64,000 bases of DNA from Ichthyophthirius multifiliis (GCF_000220395.1 NW_004086056.1:124001-188000), one strand, 5' to 3'; shown: positions 13,200-26,506, numbered from the stretch's first letter. Program-made: numbers and translations. Notes: a model not told the origin generated them from the sequence alone.

Positions 13200-13694
13200 A
13201 TGAACAAATTAGACAATGCAAATCCAGCAATATTTTAAACAAAATAGAATCTTTCACAATTTTAACAAAAATTAAGGTAAAAATAAGAAGAGGATGATAA
13301 TATTAATGATTAAATTGATGAACTTGAAATATTTGATATAATAAGACATATAGATGACCCTGAACATCCATTAACCCTTGAATAATTAAATGTATTAGAA
13401 CTTGATAATATAAAAATAAATGGAAATAATATAAATGTATTTTTTACACCAACTGTACCACATTGCAGTTTAGCTTAAATGATAGGTTTAATGATAAAAG
13501 TTAAATTAATTCGATCACTCCCTAAATATTTTAAAATTGATGTATATATTACGCCAGGAGCTCACTCCTAAGAATATGCAGTAAATAAATAAATTAATGA
13601 TAAAGAAAGAATTATGGCTGCTATTGAAAATCCAGCCATTTTAAGAGTTGTCAATAAGGGAGTAAAAAATTCAGATAGGCTAAGTTGTTGCTGA
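13200..13694 (+). CDS. CIAO2B: CIAO2/MIP18-family cytosolic Fe-S cluster targeting protein
   Basis: Single exon, 164 residues, ATG to TGA in frame. The family acts with CIAO1 and MMS19 to deliver iron-sulfur clusters to cytosolic and nuclear enzymes. Visible family blocks are [10 protein letters not shown] with TLEQLNV, the central [10 protein letters not shown] segment containing the conserved cysteine, a KVKLIRSLP helix, [20 protein letters not shown], and a C-terminal AAIEN region. The protein has the short N-terminal polar extension usual for the group. Length matches the family (~160). The assignment to CIAO2B rather than CIAO2A rests on the acidic DDPEHP context and is less sure than the family call. 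The end of HMG-CoA synthase converges 545 bp downstream. Confidence 0.95.
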
Positions 13695-14238
13695 TAATAT
13701 TATATATATATTATTCGAATTTTAAATTTTATAATAAATATAATTATTTTATGTTATTGTATTCGAACACTAAAATAAAAAGCTTAAGTATTATTATGAA
13801 AATTTTATATATTTTTAGAATTTAAGTGTTATTAAAATTGTGTTTTTTATTAATTTATTTTTTAATGATTTTTAGATATACTTATATGCATATTGTTTTT
13901 TTATATTATTTCTACAATTTATTTTTAAAAATTCTATCCAAAAAAAAAAAGGACTAGAATAAATGGATAATTGTCTTTTGATTTTTGATAGAGATTTTGA
14001 TAAAAAATACCAGTAAAAATTAAAAAAACAATATGAAAATATAAATAATACACAATTGTCTTTTTGATGTTTTTCTATTTTTACTTTAATTTTCTTTTAA
14101 AAACTCAAAAAAAGGCCCAAAAATATAGATAAAGCCTTATTTTTTTGATTAATTTTTTAAAAATAAAATACAGAAAAATAAATAATCATCTAAGAAAATA
14201 ATATATATATATAAATATATATATATAATAATAATTTA
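13695..14238. other. Convergent intergenic region with repeats and an imperfect hairpin
   Basis: Between two converging 3' ends. It contains two near-copies of an AATTGTCTTTT-type segment (around 13,974 and 14,054), and an AAGGC...GCCTT inverted repeat flanked by A and T runs at 14,107-14,147. No ORF of note. Confidence 0.5.
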
Positions 14239-15900
14239 TCAATAACTATTTTTAACAATTTGTTTTTTTAATTCAGATAACCGTTCTGAAACTTTCTATC
14301 TTTAATTATCATAATCTTCTTAACTATTATTTGAAATTTAATTTATTTTTACTTTATTTTCAATTTTTCTTAAATATTTTCTTCGCCAATTTTTATCAAT
14401 ATCACTCAAATAAAAAGCACCAACTTCAATTTTATCTAAATTTACCTTTAAGTATATATATATATATTTTTTCTTCTATTTTTAAAATAAAATATACCTT
14501 AATATTTTATTACAAAAGTCCGTATTATTATTATCTTTCTTACATAATTCTATCAAACTCTTCTATTGGAACTTTAATCCTTTAAGCTAATCTTTGTTTC
14601 ATATCCAATTTATTTTACATTTTTGAGTAGTCAGATTTAAAATTAAGCACGAAAAATGAAGAAGCTAAACCTGATCCATAAGAAAACATTAAAACTCTTT
14701 CTCCTTTTTAAATTTGGATATTTTCATTACCTAGAAGTGAGCAAAGTCCCGCATAAAGTGATCCAGTATAAATATTTCCTAATTGTTCTCCAAAAAAAAG
14801 ACTTGGTTTTACTTTTTTATTCCAATCATTTAAAGCAAGCTTATTAATTAATTTTTAAACTTCATTACTGTCATATTCTTTTTCAAAAGTGTATTTCTTT
14901 CTTCTTCGGTTATATTAATTTAAGGATTATTTTAACTTAATACATCATTAAAATATAATCTACTAAATGCTTTTTGTACCATTTTAGCAAAAGGAGCATG
15001 AAAACATACATATTAAAAATCATTTAAAGAGAATTTTTTATTGAGCCTTTCTTTTAATTTCTCATTCATTTTTTTATAATTATTGTCTATTGCATTTAAA
15101 TATGTTTTTATAGAAAGATGTCCATCAACTGTAGGAAATTCAGAAACTAAAAAAATTAAATTTTTTTATTTTGTTAAAAAAAAAAACTATAGTAAATTTA
15201 GTTACAAGCATCTGGCTTATAAAAATCATAAACATGATCAATAAATGTGCTTCTTATTTCTTCAACTTAAATAGGTGCATTAGGACCTATTAATATACAA
15301 ATAGCTCCAGCTCCTCCTGTTGGTCTTGCCGGACCTTTTTTATATACAGCAATATCTACACAAACTACCAATCCATACTTTTTTCCATCGTAAGCACTTG
15401 ATTCAACCCATGCTAAAGTATTGAATAAAGCTGCTGTTCCTCCATAACAAGCATTTATTGTAGTTACTCCTTCTATATCATGATTTCCATAAGACGAAAA
15501 TAATTACATCAGAACTGTTTTTGTGGATTTTGATTTGTCTAACAAAGTTTCTGTTCCTACTTCTAAACGACCAATTTAAGTTGGACTTATGTTGTATTTT
15601 TCAAGAGTATTTTAAACAACTTTTTTTATATTTTATTATTAAAAGTAATAAAATATAATTATATATACCTGTTAATGCTAAAGAATTCACATCTTCGTAA
15701 GGCTCTACAAAAGCCATATTTTATTATCCTAAGCCTATTGTATATTTTCCTTCAGAAACTTTATCGAATTATTCTTTTTAATTTTTTTTTTTTTTGTATA
15801 TTTAATTGATATATTTTTTTTTACCTAACTCTTATTGAGATATATATGTTTTTGGGAAATATATTTCTATTCCATGTATTCCAACGTTTTAAGGGCGCAT
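14239..15900 (-). CDS. HMGCS: Hydroxymethylglutaryl-CoA synthase
   Basis: Six exons: 15900-15825, 15773-15669, 15619-15206, 15146-14944, 14896-14498, 14445-14239; introns of 51, 49, 59, 47 and 52 nt, all in phase, giving 467 residues. The enzyme condenses acetyl-CoA with acetoacetyl-CoA to HMG-CoA, the entry to mevalonate. The start MRPQNVGIHG matches the family N-terminus. The general-base glutamate is in GRLEVGTET (~80), the nucleophilic cysteine in NACYGGTAA (~118), and the conserved histidine in FHAPFAK. The [11 protein letters not shown] block, [16 protein letters not shown] and a C-terminal [14 protein letters not shown] region follow. No mitochondrial targeting sequence is evident at the N-terminus, so a cytosolic form is likely. 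The exon join at 14943/14897 is inferred from family fit and phase; the rest is firm. Confidence 0.96.
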
Positions 15901-18537
15901 TTTTTTATTTTTATAAATAAAAAATTTTATTTTTATCTTTTTTTGTATTTTACAATTATTTGTTAATTTTATTATTAATATTTTTTACAAATTTAATTTT
16001 TTAAGAAAATAAGAAAAATCTTTTTATTTAATATAAAGGGTTAAAATTATACACTTATTTTATTATTATTTAAATAAATGTAGCAATTATATATATTGAT
16101 ATAAATAATGGAAATTTTAATATATATACAAAACAAAAATATTATTAAACTTTAATTACTTTATTTGAAAATTAATTATTTGATATATGAAGAGATAATT
16201 AGTTTTAATATATAATGATTTAAAAATATATTATAAACTAATATTATAAATAATTTTAAATGGATAAAATATTATAATAAATTAAAAAACATGAATACAA
16301 AAAAATATTTTTTAATATGTCTAATATTTTTTAAAGTAGCATGTTTAATTATATTTAAATTTTAAACTAATAAAATTTATTTCCTCTTTAAGGAAAAAAT
16401 TAATTTTTTAATGTTCGATTTAACTTATTATAGTTTTTGTTTATTTTTGCTAATTATACTTTCTTTAATAATTGATAAATGAAATCTATTTATATAATAA
16501 TTTTAATTGATATTTTATCAAATTATTAAATTTAGATTAACTATTTAATGCATACTATTATTTGAAATTATTAAAATAAAAATATGAATTTTTAATTTAT
16601 TATATAATATTCTTTCTTAATCATATTTAATTATAATAATCAATATTTATTAAGTTATTATTTTATTTATTTTATGATATAAAATTTGATTGAAAATATG
16701 TTTTTTTGATAAATAGCTTCTTGACTTTTTTTTGTTAGATAGCATTTATTATTATTATTATTAGATTTTTTTAAATATATTTAATTCTATTTGAGTTTTT
16801 ATTCTAATTATTAAATCAGTCAATTTTTATTAAATTTAAATATATATCTTTCACAAATATTTAAAAAGGAAAATCTACTATGTGATTATTATAAGAGAAT
16901 CTTATTTTATGTAAACACTTTATAAATTTGGTTATATTTTATATTTAAATTAATTTATAGATTCATTGTAGATTTAATACTATCATATTTATTATTTGAA
17001 TTTGAATATATTTTTAATTAAATATTATTTTTTAATTTTGAATTGGATTTTAATATGTTAAATTTTTTTTTAGAATTATTTTATTTAAAATAAAAATTTT
17101 ATATAGTTTATATATTTTCTTATAATTTTTAAATACTTACATATTTAATTTGTTTTTTCGTTATTTAATTATTGCATAATAATATATTTGCCTTAAAAAT
17201 TAATATAAATAAAAATATTTATACTAATTTTTTAATTTTAAAATTAAATATTTTATTATATGATATTTATAGAATTACAATAAAAAATATATGAGTAATA
17301 TTATATTTTACTAATTATTAAATTTATTTTTATTTACTAATTTTAAAATATTATATTAAATAAAAATTTTTATTTAGAAATTTTTACAAATTAGGTTACT
17401 ATTATTTTTAATTAACATATAATTATATTTTTCTATGATTTAATAAATAAAAAATTAAATATATAAATATTATTAGACTATTAATTTAAAAAATTACAAT
17501 ATCAAATTAATTTTATTTATATTTTACTTAATTTTGAAGAATTAACTTCTATTATATTTTTAATTGTAAACATTGTTTTATTTTTTATTTATTCTATGTA
17601 TATTATTAATTGTTTTGATGCTTTTTATTTCTTCTATAATTTTTTCTATAATAAACTTAATCAACAAAACAAAATTATTTATCTGTTTTTACTAGACTTT
17701 ATTTTTTTAAATTGAATATTTTTAAAAAGAACAACTTTAAAACAATTAATATATTGTAAATTATAATATAAAATATAAATTAATATAAATAAAAATATTG
17801 TTTAATAAATTTTGAAATTTGCAAAGTATATATTTATAATTAAACTCAAAAAAAAATTAGTTATTATATTTTTATATATATTTATCAAAATTTTAAGTGT
17901 TTTAATAATTATTTTAATTAAATATTAATTATTTTTATTAATTTATTAATTTTTTATTTATAATATATTTCACGTTTTTAAAATATTTCTCTTTAGTATT
18001 GGAAATTTTTTATGTATTTCTTTAAAAAAACTCAATAGAAAATAAATAAATGAAACAATCTATATTTCTCTATTTTATTTTTTAATTATTGAATTTTTTA
18101 AAAAATTACATAAAAAATAAAGTTATTAAAAATTAATAAATATTTTTTAATATTTAATATATATTGAAAAAATTATAATTTTACTGAAACAATATTTATT
18201 AATATCAGAAAGATATAAATATATTTTAAAATAATACATTATATATTAATAAATATATTTGAATATTATAAATAACATTTTTACCAAGTTAATATAAAAT
18301 ATAATTAATATTAATTAAAATATATTTATAATTTTTCATTAAAAAATGAAAATTAGTTTGCCGTTTTTAATTTTTTTTTATATAATTTTTGTGTTATAAT
18401 TTTTCTAATTAAATGTTATTTATTTATTTTCAAAATACATATACAAGAACCTATTCTTTTATAAATAATTATAAATATATTTATTAAATTTAAATATTGC
18501 TAAAGCTTTAAATAATATTGAAAATGAAGAAAAAAAT
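15901..18537. other. Gene-free AT-rich stretch of 2.6 kb
   Basis: Includes the presumed promoter of HMG-CoA synthase at its left end. Beyond that I see no sustained frame, no GC-richer island and no RNA-like element on either strand; the sequence is short A and T runs. Confidence 0.55.
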
Positions 18538-19101
18538 TCAATATTCATATAAAACATCACTCGAATAATTTTAATTTAATTATATTTCTTATTAATGGCT
18601 TTATGTTTCTTCTTAATTTTTTTCAATTTCTAATATTCTTTAAATAATATCTTTCCATTATAAAACTAGATTTTGTTTTTCAGAAATAAAAGAAATATTT
18701 TATAAGCAATATTTTTAATCTTAATCCTAATAAAATTTTACTATTTCATATATTAATTGTAATCTTTATTCTTTTGTAAAATGTTAAAAATCATCTATTA
18801 TAATCAGAATTGATTTTATCTAAATTTTAGTTGTTTACTCAAATAAGTTATTTATTATATTTTATATTTTATTGCTTCCTTCGATTTCATTTATTAATAT
18901 ATTATATTAAACTAAAAATGTAGATTCACGATTTTTTATACTTATAAGAGCATCTATTTATTACTATTAAAGAAAATGTTAAAATTTTCCTTCTATAACT
19001 TAAAAAAGTACTTAATTATAAAGCTTTTATTAAAAGCAAATTAGAAATTTTTATTTATTTTAAGGTTATTCACCATATCTACATTAAGAACAAATACCCA
19101 T
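18538..19101 (-). CDS. Hypothetical 187-residue protein
   Basis: Intronless reading frame from ATG (19101) to TGA (18538), an exact multiple of three. It uses CAA, TAA and TAG for Gln and has more varied, charged content than the surrounding DNA, which favours coding. It begins MGICSQC, with a cysteine cluster and a possible N-myristoylation glycine. A central SILIIIDDFQHF segment looks like a hydrophobic strand ending in two acidic residues, reminiscent of a Walker B of an AAA-type ATPase, but no Walker A is present. A Q-rich tail follows. It could be a fragment of a larger ATPase-like gene; I do not recognise the family. Confidence 0.55.
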
Positions 19102-19394
19102 ATTTTGTTTTATTTATTTATTTATTATTAAAACAATTTTTATTTTATTATATTTTTAAAAACATTAAAAAATATATTATAAATTTAAGGATTTAAAAAT
19201 TGTAAAATAAATAATTATTAATTAATTATAAAAATTTAATATACTAATTTTTTATATATAAATTTATATAATAAATAATTATAAATGACAGAGAGATATT
19301 TGTTTTTGCTTGTGTATTCAAAAATATGAGAAATTAGAAAAAATCTAATATTTTTAATTTAATTTTTATATATAACAAAAATTAATATTACATT

Positions 19395-19844
19395 TCATCT
19401 GAAAGTTGGATAATTATCATTTATTTATTAATTATTTTCCCCAATATAAACTGTTTATATATAAGGTATTGTTTAAATAAATTATTATATATTATCATTA
19501 TTAGTGTTATTAATATTATTATTATTTGTAATAATATTAGCGTTATTATTTATGTTATTTAAGTTATTTCTTTCTCTATTATCATTAAAATTGTGTATTT
19601 GTCTTTAATTTATACAATTTTTTTTTTTATCATTTTTAATTCTTTATATAAAATTATAAATAAATATTACGAAAAATGATATTAATATTAAACATAATAA
19701 TATAATTAATCCATTTTTTTATTATTAGTCTATATTATCCTAACAAAATTCTTTAGTTCCGCATTAAAATTCTGTTATGCAACATCGATAATTACATTGT
19801 TAAGTACAATTAAATGATTAAGTTTTTTTATTTGTATTATTCAT
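19395..19844 (-). CDS. Small single-pass membrane protein, Cys-rich N-terminus
   Basis: Intronless, 149 residues. Residues 10-40 hold seven cysteines (CTQQCNYRCC, then QCGTKEFC). One strongly hydrophobic segment of about 20 residues (around 50-70, LIILLCLILISFFVIF) is followed by a basic K/R stretch and an Asn-rich tail of about 70 residues. There is no N-terminal signal peptide, so topology is likely Cys-rich side out and Asn-rich side in the cytosol by the positive-inside rule; that is inference. No family recognised. Confidence 0.6.
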
Positions 19845-20487
19845 TGTTTTTTTCAAATTTTTTATTTTTGGAATTTTAATTATTTTATAAAAACATATTC
19901 ATTTGAAAATATGTAATGTTAATTTTTATTAATTTATATTTATAATTTATTAAATAATATTTATTATTTAAAAAGACTTTTAATAAATAACTATAAAGAT
20001 TTAAATAACTATTACTATATTTAATAAAATTCAAGCTTAACAAAAAAAAATATATAGAACTTTTGTAAAGAGAAGGATTCTTATTTATTTTTTAAAAAAA
20101 GTTTATTTATTATATAAATAAAAAATTTAAAATAAAAAATAAATAACAAGTCTTAATTATTTTATATTAATTTTTCTTTTAAAATATTAAAATCGAAAAA
20201 ATATATTTAATATTTATATATTTAAAAATGGAATAATCATTATAGATATTATTTTGTATTTTTTAATTTAATATCTAAAATGATTTTTTTTTAAAAAAAT
20301 TATAGTGAAGATTATATTAAAATATTTAATATTATTAAAATTAAATATGTTTATAATGTAAAGTTTTTTATTAACAATGTATATTTCTTATATATATTAT
20401 AAATAAAATTTTATAAATATTATTTATAAAAAATTATAATTTTATTTATATTATTTTTTATTTTTATGATTATAAAAAAATCTTTTA
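19845..20487. other. Divergent intergenic region
   Basis: Between a minus-strand and a plus-strand gene. Holds a T9A7 tract at 20284-20299; otherwise AT-rich without features. Confidence 0.55.
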
Positions 20488-21448
20488 ATGGGAAATAAAT
20501 AAAATATAAAATAAAGAAATTAAGTTTCTATTTAATCATCCAAAATTAATACCTCATTTTTTTAAATAAATATAATATAACCTTTAAATAATTAATAATA
20601 AATATAAACCTCGTAATTATAAGCTCAAAATTAAAATGTTTTATAAAAAGAATATATTTATAATTAAGAAATAAACATAATTGATAAATCTTTAAATAAT
20701 TCTACATAATAATATTTATCTTCAAAGGAAAAAAAATTTAATAAGAATTGTTGTAAGCTATTGAGTTTTAAGAAAACTTTATCAATATAAGAACATTTTT
20801 CGAGGTATAAACATAATATTAATATTTATAAATATATATTTATAAAAGATTTAATGCCCTTTAAATATATAATGCCAATATTTAATAAATATAAGTTCAA
20901 TAGATGATTTATAAAAAATAGCAGATAGAACAAAAAATGATGATAATAATTATTAATCTTAAATTTTATAAAAAAATCAATATAATTAATTAAAATAATG
21001 AAATCTTTTTAATTTAAAAATTTAGAATAATAATATGTAGAATAAGAAAGAAACATAAATTTATTTTGGCAAAAAAAGAAAGATTAAAATTATAGAGAAA
21101 ATAATAAATAAAATAATAGAGAAAAGAATATAAAAATAATTTATAATATGTAAAAAAATGAAGGAGAAATAAATAATATATTAATAAATAAAACGAAAAA
21201 TATATAATAAATAAATCGAAATTTCAAAAAGTAGACTAATTAAAAAATTAATAATAATTAATAGAAATAAAAAATGCAAACCATAACAAATTTATTAGAA
21301 CTTGAAAAATAATAAAAAATTAATTTTAAAAATTTTGATAATTAAAATAATAAATACAACAGTTTATAAGATAAAATATATAATGAAATATATAATTTAT
21401 AATAATATAAAAAATAATAATTATAATAATAATAATAATATTAATAAA

Positions 21449-21485
<37 letters not shown>

Positions 21486-22021
21486 TTTATAATAATAATT
21501 ATAATAATACTATATTATATATAAAAAATGATAATTTTGAACCAAATTAAAATTATTAAAATAATATTTTTAATTAATACTATTAATAAAATGAAAGTTA
21601 TATTAATTTAAATTAAGTATAATTAATAAATTCAACGTAAAAATATTTATTGGCAAGTAATTATTTAAAATAATCTTATAATTTAAATTTTATTAGTAAT
21701 AGTAATAATTTTAATAATAAAATTATTAGTTAAATCAATTCAAATTATATAAATTTAATTGATAAAAGTAATAATTAGTAGTCAAACTATTAATAAAATT
21801 TTCCTTTATACGTTTAATAAAATTATTAAACTATATCAAATTTACCAAAAAAATAAAAATAAAAAAATAATTAAAAATAGTATTAATCTAGTTATTCATC
21901 TAACAAAAAAAATTAATAAAATTAAACTAAATATTAAAATCATGAAAAGATGATAATAAATTCAAATTTAATTAAAAGCTTAAATCCTTTAATTTAAAAA
22001 CATTTAGAAAAAAATAATTGA
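20488..22021 (+). CDS. Hypothetical Asn/Gln-rich protein, exon structure uncertain
   Basis: Starts MGNKQ (possible myristoylation site). The first ~115 codons are open and Q/N-rich, with a KKFNKNCCKLLSFKK segment. A likely 44-nt intron follows at about 20,806. The last ~190 codons, ending at TGA 22019-22021, are clearly coding in style (Asn runs, then mixed Q, Y, S and K residues). The middle (about 20,900-21,420) can be read in more than one frame and must contain at least one more intron. An AAT microsatellite encodes a run of asparagines. No domain recognised. Confidence 0.45.
21423..21488. repeat. (AAT)n tract encoding poly-Asn
   Basis: Near-perfect AAT triplets inside the N/Q-rich gene, read as asparagine in the frame that leads to its stop. 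Confidence 0.7.
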
Positions 22022-22609
22022 ATTTTATTTATTAAATCATTTTTATATTTTTTTTATTTTTTTTATTTGAATTAAATATATTTATATTAATCAAATTATA
22101 AAAATAAATATAATAAATTAAATAAATTTAAATAAAAAATAAAAATATATATATATTATAATTTATTTTGTAAAAATTACATAATTTATATTAATATAAA
22201 ATATATATTAGTAAAATTTTTATATAATCGTATTTTTTTTAGTTATTAAAAATATACAAAATATATGTATTTAATATATTTTATATATATATATATTGTA
22301 TATTTTTATATATAAATATTTTTATATATATATTATTTTAAATAATTCTATTTTTTTTTGTATTTTATTTATTTGTAAATAAAATTATCATTTATTTAAT
22401 TTATTTATACATTATTCATATCTTTCTAGGTAAATTTCATACTATCTTCTTAAATCCTCATTAAATTAATCTCTATTATATTCTTCAATATAGTATTTTG
22501 TATTTTATTTTTCAATTTTTATATTTTTATTTATAATAAATTATTGTCACTTTTATTTTCGCATTATGTTATTTTTATAGATCCTATATATTAATATTAA
22601 ACATTGTTA
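22022..22609. other. Convergent intergenic region
   Basis: Between two 3' ends. TA-rich runs near 22,145 and 22,275; no gene seen. Confidence 0.55.
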
Positions 22610-24012
22610 TCAAGTAATTTATTGAAACTTTTCTAAATACATTTAATTGATTTACATAATAAATTCGCATAATTTAACACATCTTTAATATAGTTTTTAT
22701 TATATATCTACAGAATATTAATACTCATTTGCTAGTATAAAATCTGCATAATATAAAATACTTTAATAAAGTAAATTATAAACATCATTATTTTTTGCTA
22801 ATTCTTAATTATCTAATAAATATTCCTATTATAGTTTTTTTAATAAAATCTAACTTATTTCTATTAATTAAGCTTTTACATACTAAGGAAAAGGTACAAT
22901 AATAACATTTTCTTAATTATTTTTTTTTAAAAAAACGATTTCTAGTTCATTTTATAAAGTTTAATATGTTTTCGCAAGTAAAATCAAAATGCAAGACCAT
23001 GCACAATTTTAACCATGAATATTTATTTTATCATTAAATAAATCATTTAAAAAATTAATTAGTTCTTATATTGAATTTATAAAATTTAAAGCATCCTCTT
23101 TAATAATATTTAATATTTCTTTTTATAAAGCAAATATATTTTAATTATATTCCTCTTGTTACTAAAAGCTTTAATTTATATCGGCGCTCTTAATCCATGG
23201 ATGATTAAAGAATTCTTCGAATTCAATTCTTTTATTTGGATTAGTTTAAAGCATAGAAATAATCAAAGACTTTACCTCTGTTGATATTTTAATTTGTTCG
23301 TCAAAGTTAATTTCGTTTTTGTCAATAATATTAATAAGATCTTAAATATGTGAACCTTTTTATGGATATAAAGGAACTTTTCCATAAATCATTTAATATA
23401 TTATGATTCCTATACTCCAAATATCACACTTTTCATTATATTATAATCTTTTTAGAATTTCAGGAGCCATAGTAATTGGAGTTCCACAATAACTTTGAAG
23501 TAAACAATTATCTTCGAAATGTTTTGCAAATCCAAAATCTCCTAGTTTTATTTAATGATTTTATTAACTAATATATTCGCTAACTTTAAATCTCTGTGTA
23601 CAATTTTAAATTTTCGCATTTCTTTAAAAGCTGACGATAATTAAAATATTATTTTCTAAACATTTTCTAATGTAAATTTACCATTATGATATTTTTTCAT
23701 ATAATTCTCTAGATCCCCCAATTCACAATATTCAAATATTAAATACCAATTGTTCGCTGTTTTTTTAAAATCCTTTAATTTTATTATGTTTGGATGGTCT
23801 AATTTTAATAGTATATTTATCTCTTTATCTATAATTTCGGAATTGTCAGAACATATTTATTATTTTGATATGACCTTTATTGCATAATCTTCTTGCGATT
23901 ATTCTGATTTACCTCTATAAACACGAGCAAATTGTCCTTATCCTATTTCTTGAATTAATTAATATGGACCTATTTTTTTACATATTTAGGCTATTTTCTT
24001 TTATGATTACAT
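22610..24012 (-). CDS. ULK-like serine/threonine kinase with a 1-nt frameshift
   Basis: No introns. The span is 1403 nt; restoring one base at the T4 run 23559-23562 (A4 in the coding strand) would make 468 codons in frame from ATG 24012 to TGA 22610. Kinase landmarks: GQGQFARV loop (~22-29), AIKV lysine, HRDLKLANIL catalytic loop, then the break, then LGDFGFAK, a CGTP activation segment, MAPEIL, and the RIEFEEFFNHPW end of the domain. The C-terminal ~190 residues are helical and Q-rich without a known domain. The protein is of the same ciliate ULK-like type as the kinase at 354. The break lies between the catalytic loop and DFG, so the copy as written could not make active kinase. Because both halves are otherwise intact, a base-calling error is as likely as a young pseudogene. 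Confidence 0.85.
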
Positions 24013-25456
24013 TTTATTTTTTTATTTTTTATGAGGTGGATTTTATTAATTTCTATTTTTATTATTTTACGATATATTAATTGATTTATTATATATAGAA
24101 AATTAAATATATATGAAAATAGCATTTTTTCATAATTATTAGTTGCGTTTTTAAATAAATTAATAAAATTGAATATAAAAAATAATCATAACCCAAAAAA
24201 TTACACAAATTTATATAAAATAAAGTTATAGATTTAATTTTGATTTTTTTTTTTTTTAAAAAAAAAAGTAAATGAGAGAAAAAAAGTAAATAAAAAAAAT
24301 TACGAAATAATTAAAAATAACATAAACATATTAAAGAATTATAATATATTAAATATAAATTTTATTAAAAGAAAATTATATATTATTAATATTTTTTTAT
24401 ATTATTAATTATACAATTATATATATAATATATTTATTAATAATAAAATTAAAATTAAATAAATTATTTATTTTATTTTAATATAAATAAATTATATATT
24501 ATTTAATTTTTGTTTAATATTTATAAAAATAAAATTTATGTTATTATTTATTTATAAAAACATATTTATTTTTTTAACTAAGTAAAAAAAAAAATCTAAA
24601 AATTTATTTATTTAATAATAAAAAAATACATATTTAACAAAGTTAAAAAAAAATATTAAAAAATTATTTTTTTAATATAAAAAAAATATATAAATTGCCA
24701 AATTATTTAAATATTATCAATATGAATACAAAATATATTGATTAAAAATATAATATTCATACTTTTTTAAAAAATTATAGATTTAAATTCATATTTCTTT
24801 TTTATATATTTAATTTAATTTTCATTATATTAATATATTTCAAAAAACAATTTTATTTCATTCCTTTTATATTTAACAATTTATTTTAAAATAATCAAAA
24901 ATTATAATATTTTAAAGCACATTTGTAATAAAAAATAAAAATCTTTTTTCTTTGAATTCATTAAAAATCTCGATTTTTTTTTATATTATTACAGTTAAGA
25001 ATTTTTAATAACAGAAATTTAAATATTATTTTTTTAAAAGCTCTTAAAAATAATAAATTTACGTCAAATTTCAATAAATTTTGACTATTAAATATTATTA
25101 TTCTTTAATTTCAACTAATATTTTATATACTACTAAAAAAAAATTAAAATATTAGAAATTTCAAAAGAATAATAGTTAAAAATTGTTGTTCCATTAAAAT
25201 TATAAAACTATTAAATAATAATTTTTAACTTCTTATTTTGAAATTATTATTATTAGTAAATTTATCTGTTTTTTTTAATATATATTATTTTATTAAATTA
25301 AATAAATATTTATGGTGTTATATTATTTGAAACATAATTTGATATAAATAATTTCAATTTATATATAAATATTTTTGTTATTTTTTATTGGATAGTGTAT
25401 ATTTTTTAAAAATTTTCACTAAAGCAATTATTAATAAAAATATTTAGAACTTAAAA
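24013..25456. other. Intergenic, contains a T14A10 dyad
   Basis: Upstream of the minus-strand kinase. The T14A10 tract at 24244-24267 lies about 230 bp upstream of its start. Nothing else identifiable in 1.4 kb. Confidence 0.55.
24244..24267. repeat. T14A10 dyad
   Basis: Fourteen T followed by ten A, one of a set of similar tracts in the window; see findings. Confidence 0.8.
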
Positions 25457-26100
25457 ATGATTAAACTTTAAAACTTGAAACTATTAACAATTCTATTAGT
25501 TAGAAGTTTTTCACCTCTATTTTTAATTTATTAGTAATATTATTTTAAGTCATATTTATTTTTAATACAGCAAAATAAATTATTATAAAATAAGAGTTAT
25601 AAATAATAAATAATTATTAGCAAATCAGTTTAGAATAAAAATAAAATTTATTGGATATTAACAAATAATTGTAATTCAAAATTAACTCTAAAAGCATTCT
25701 TCATATTATAAGTATGACCGTATTAATTGTTTAATAGACAACAACAATAAGGAGATAAAAATAGATAACTGATTTTTTTTATTTTTAATTGAGTATTTTT
25801 TAAAAAAGCATATCTATAAATAAGTAATATATAGTAGGAATAATTAGGATAATAATAAAATTAAATTTAATAATCAGTAGTTTACAAAAATTAATATTTT
25901 TTATAAAAAGTTCTATTAATAAAGCTAATATTAAATTCGGAAAAATGTTTAACAAAAGAATAAAGTAAAAGTCAAACAAATTGATTGTAAACATAAATGA
26001 ATTTTTGATAAAATTAATCAAAGAGATTAACAAGTACAAAATTACCAATAGTTAATTAAAAAACTTCTAAATTATTTAAAAAAATATAATAATAATATGA
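25457..26100 (+). CDS. Doubtful ORF, possible hypothetical protein
   Basis: ATG at 25457 opens a frame that, with a 26-nt GT-AG intron at 25712-25737, continues to TGA at 26098-26100 (205 residues). The N-terminus (MIKLQNLKLLTILL) looks like a signal peptide. Against it: in DNA this poor in G, TGA is rare and long open frames arise by chance, the proposed intron is far shorter than most here, and no domain is seen. A long minus-strand open frame overlaps it at 25800-26048 and is equally unsupported. Confidence 0.3.
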
Positions 26101-26506
26101 ATAATTTAATAAAATTATAGATAAAATAATTTATATATATTAATATTACAAAAGTAATGTTATAAATATAATATTTAAATAATATTATTTAAATATAAAT
26201 GTATTCATTATATAATTCATTTAAATTTCATTTATAATTATTTTAATTTTATAGTATAATAAAATTCAATTGTGTATTTTATTTTTAAATATGTTGTTTT
26301 ATATTTATCTTATTTATAATTTAATTTAAACTTTTTTAAATAATTAGTTATTTTCTTCCTATTTATTTAAATTGAATATGTAATTAAATTTTTAAATATT
26401 AAATATATTATTTTAAGTATAAACATTACATTTTATTTTTAAATAATAGTTTTTAACATTTAAAATTAAATATTTTGTAAAAAATATAAAGTTGATTAAT
26501 TAAATA
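26101..26506. other. Intergenic AT-rich spacer
   Basis: Presumed promoter region of the ANTH-like gene; no recognisable element. Confidence 0.5.

Noticed and set aside
14331-14847. Plus-strand ORFs at 14331-14585 and 14656-14847
   Set aside because: Shadows of the HMG-CoA synthase exons on the minus strand; their products are hydrophobic with no conserved content.
25800-26048. Minus-strand ORF for a hydrophobic protein
   Set aside because: Composition is what reverse-strand reading of AT-rich DNA gives; in the ciliate code it runs on into more hydrophobic residues with no family resemblance.
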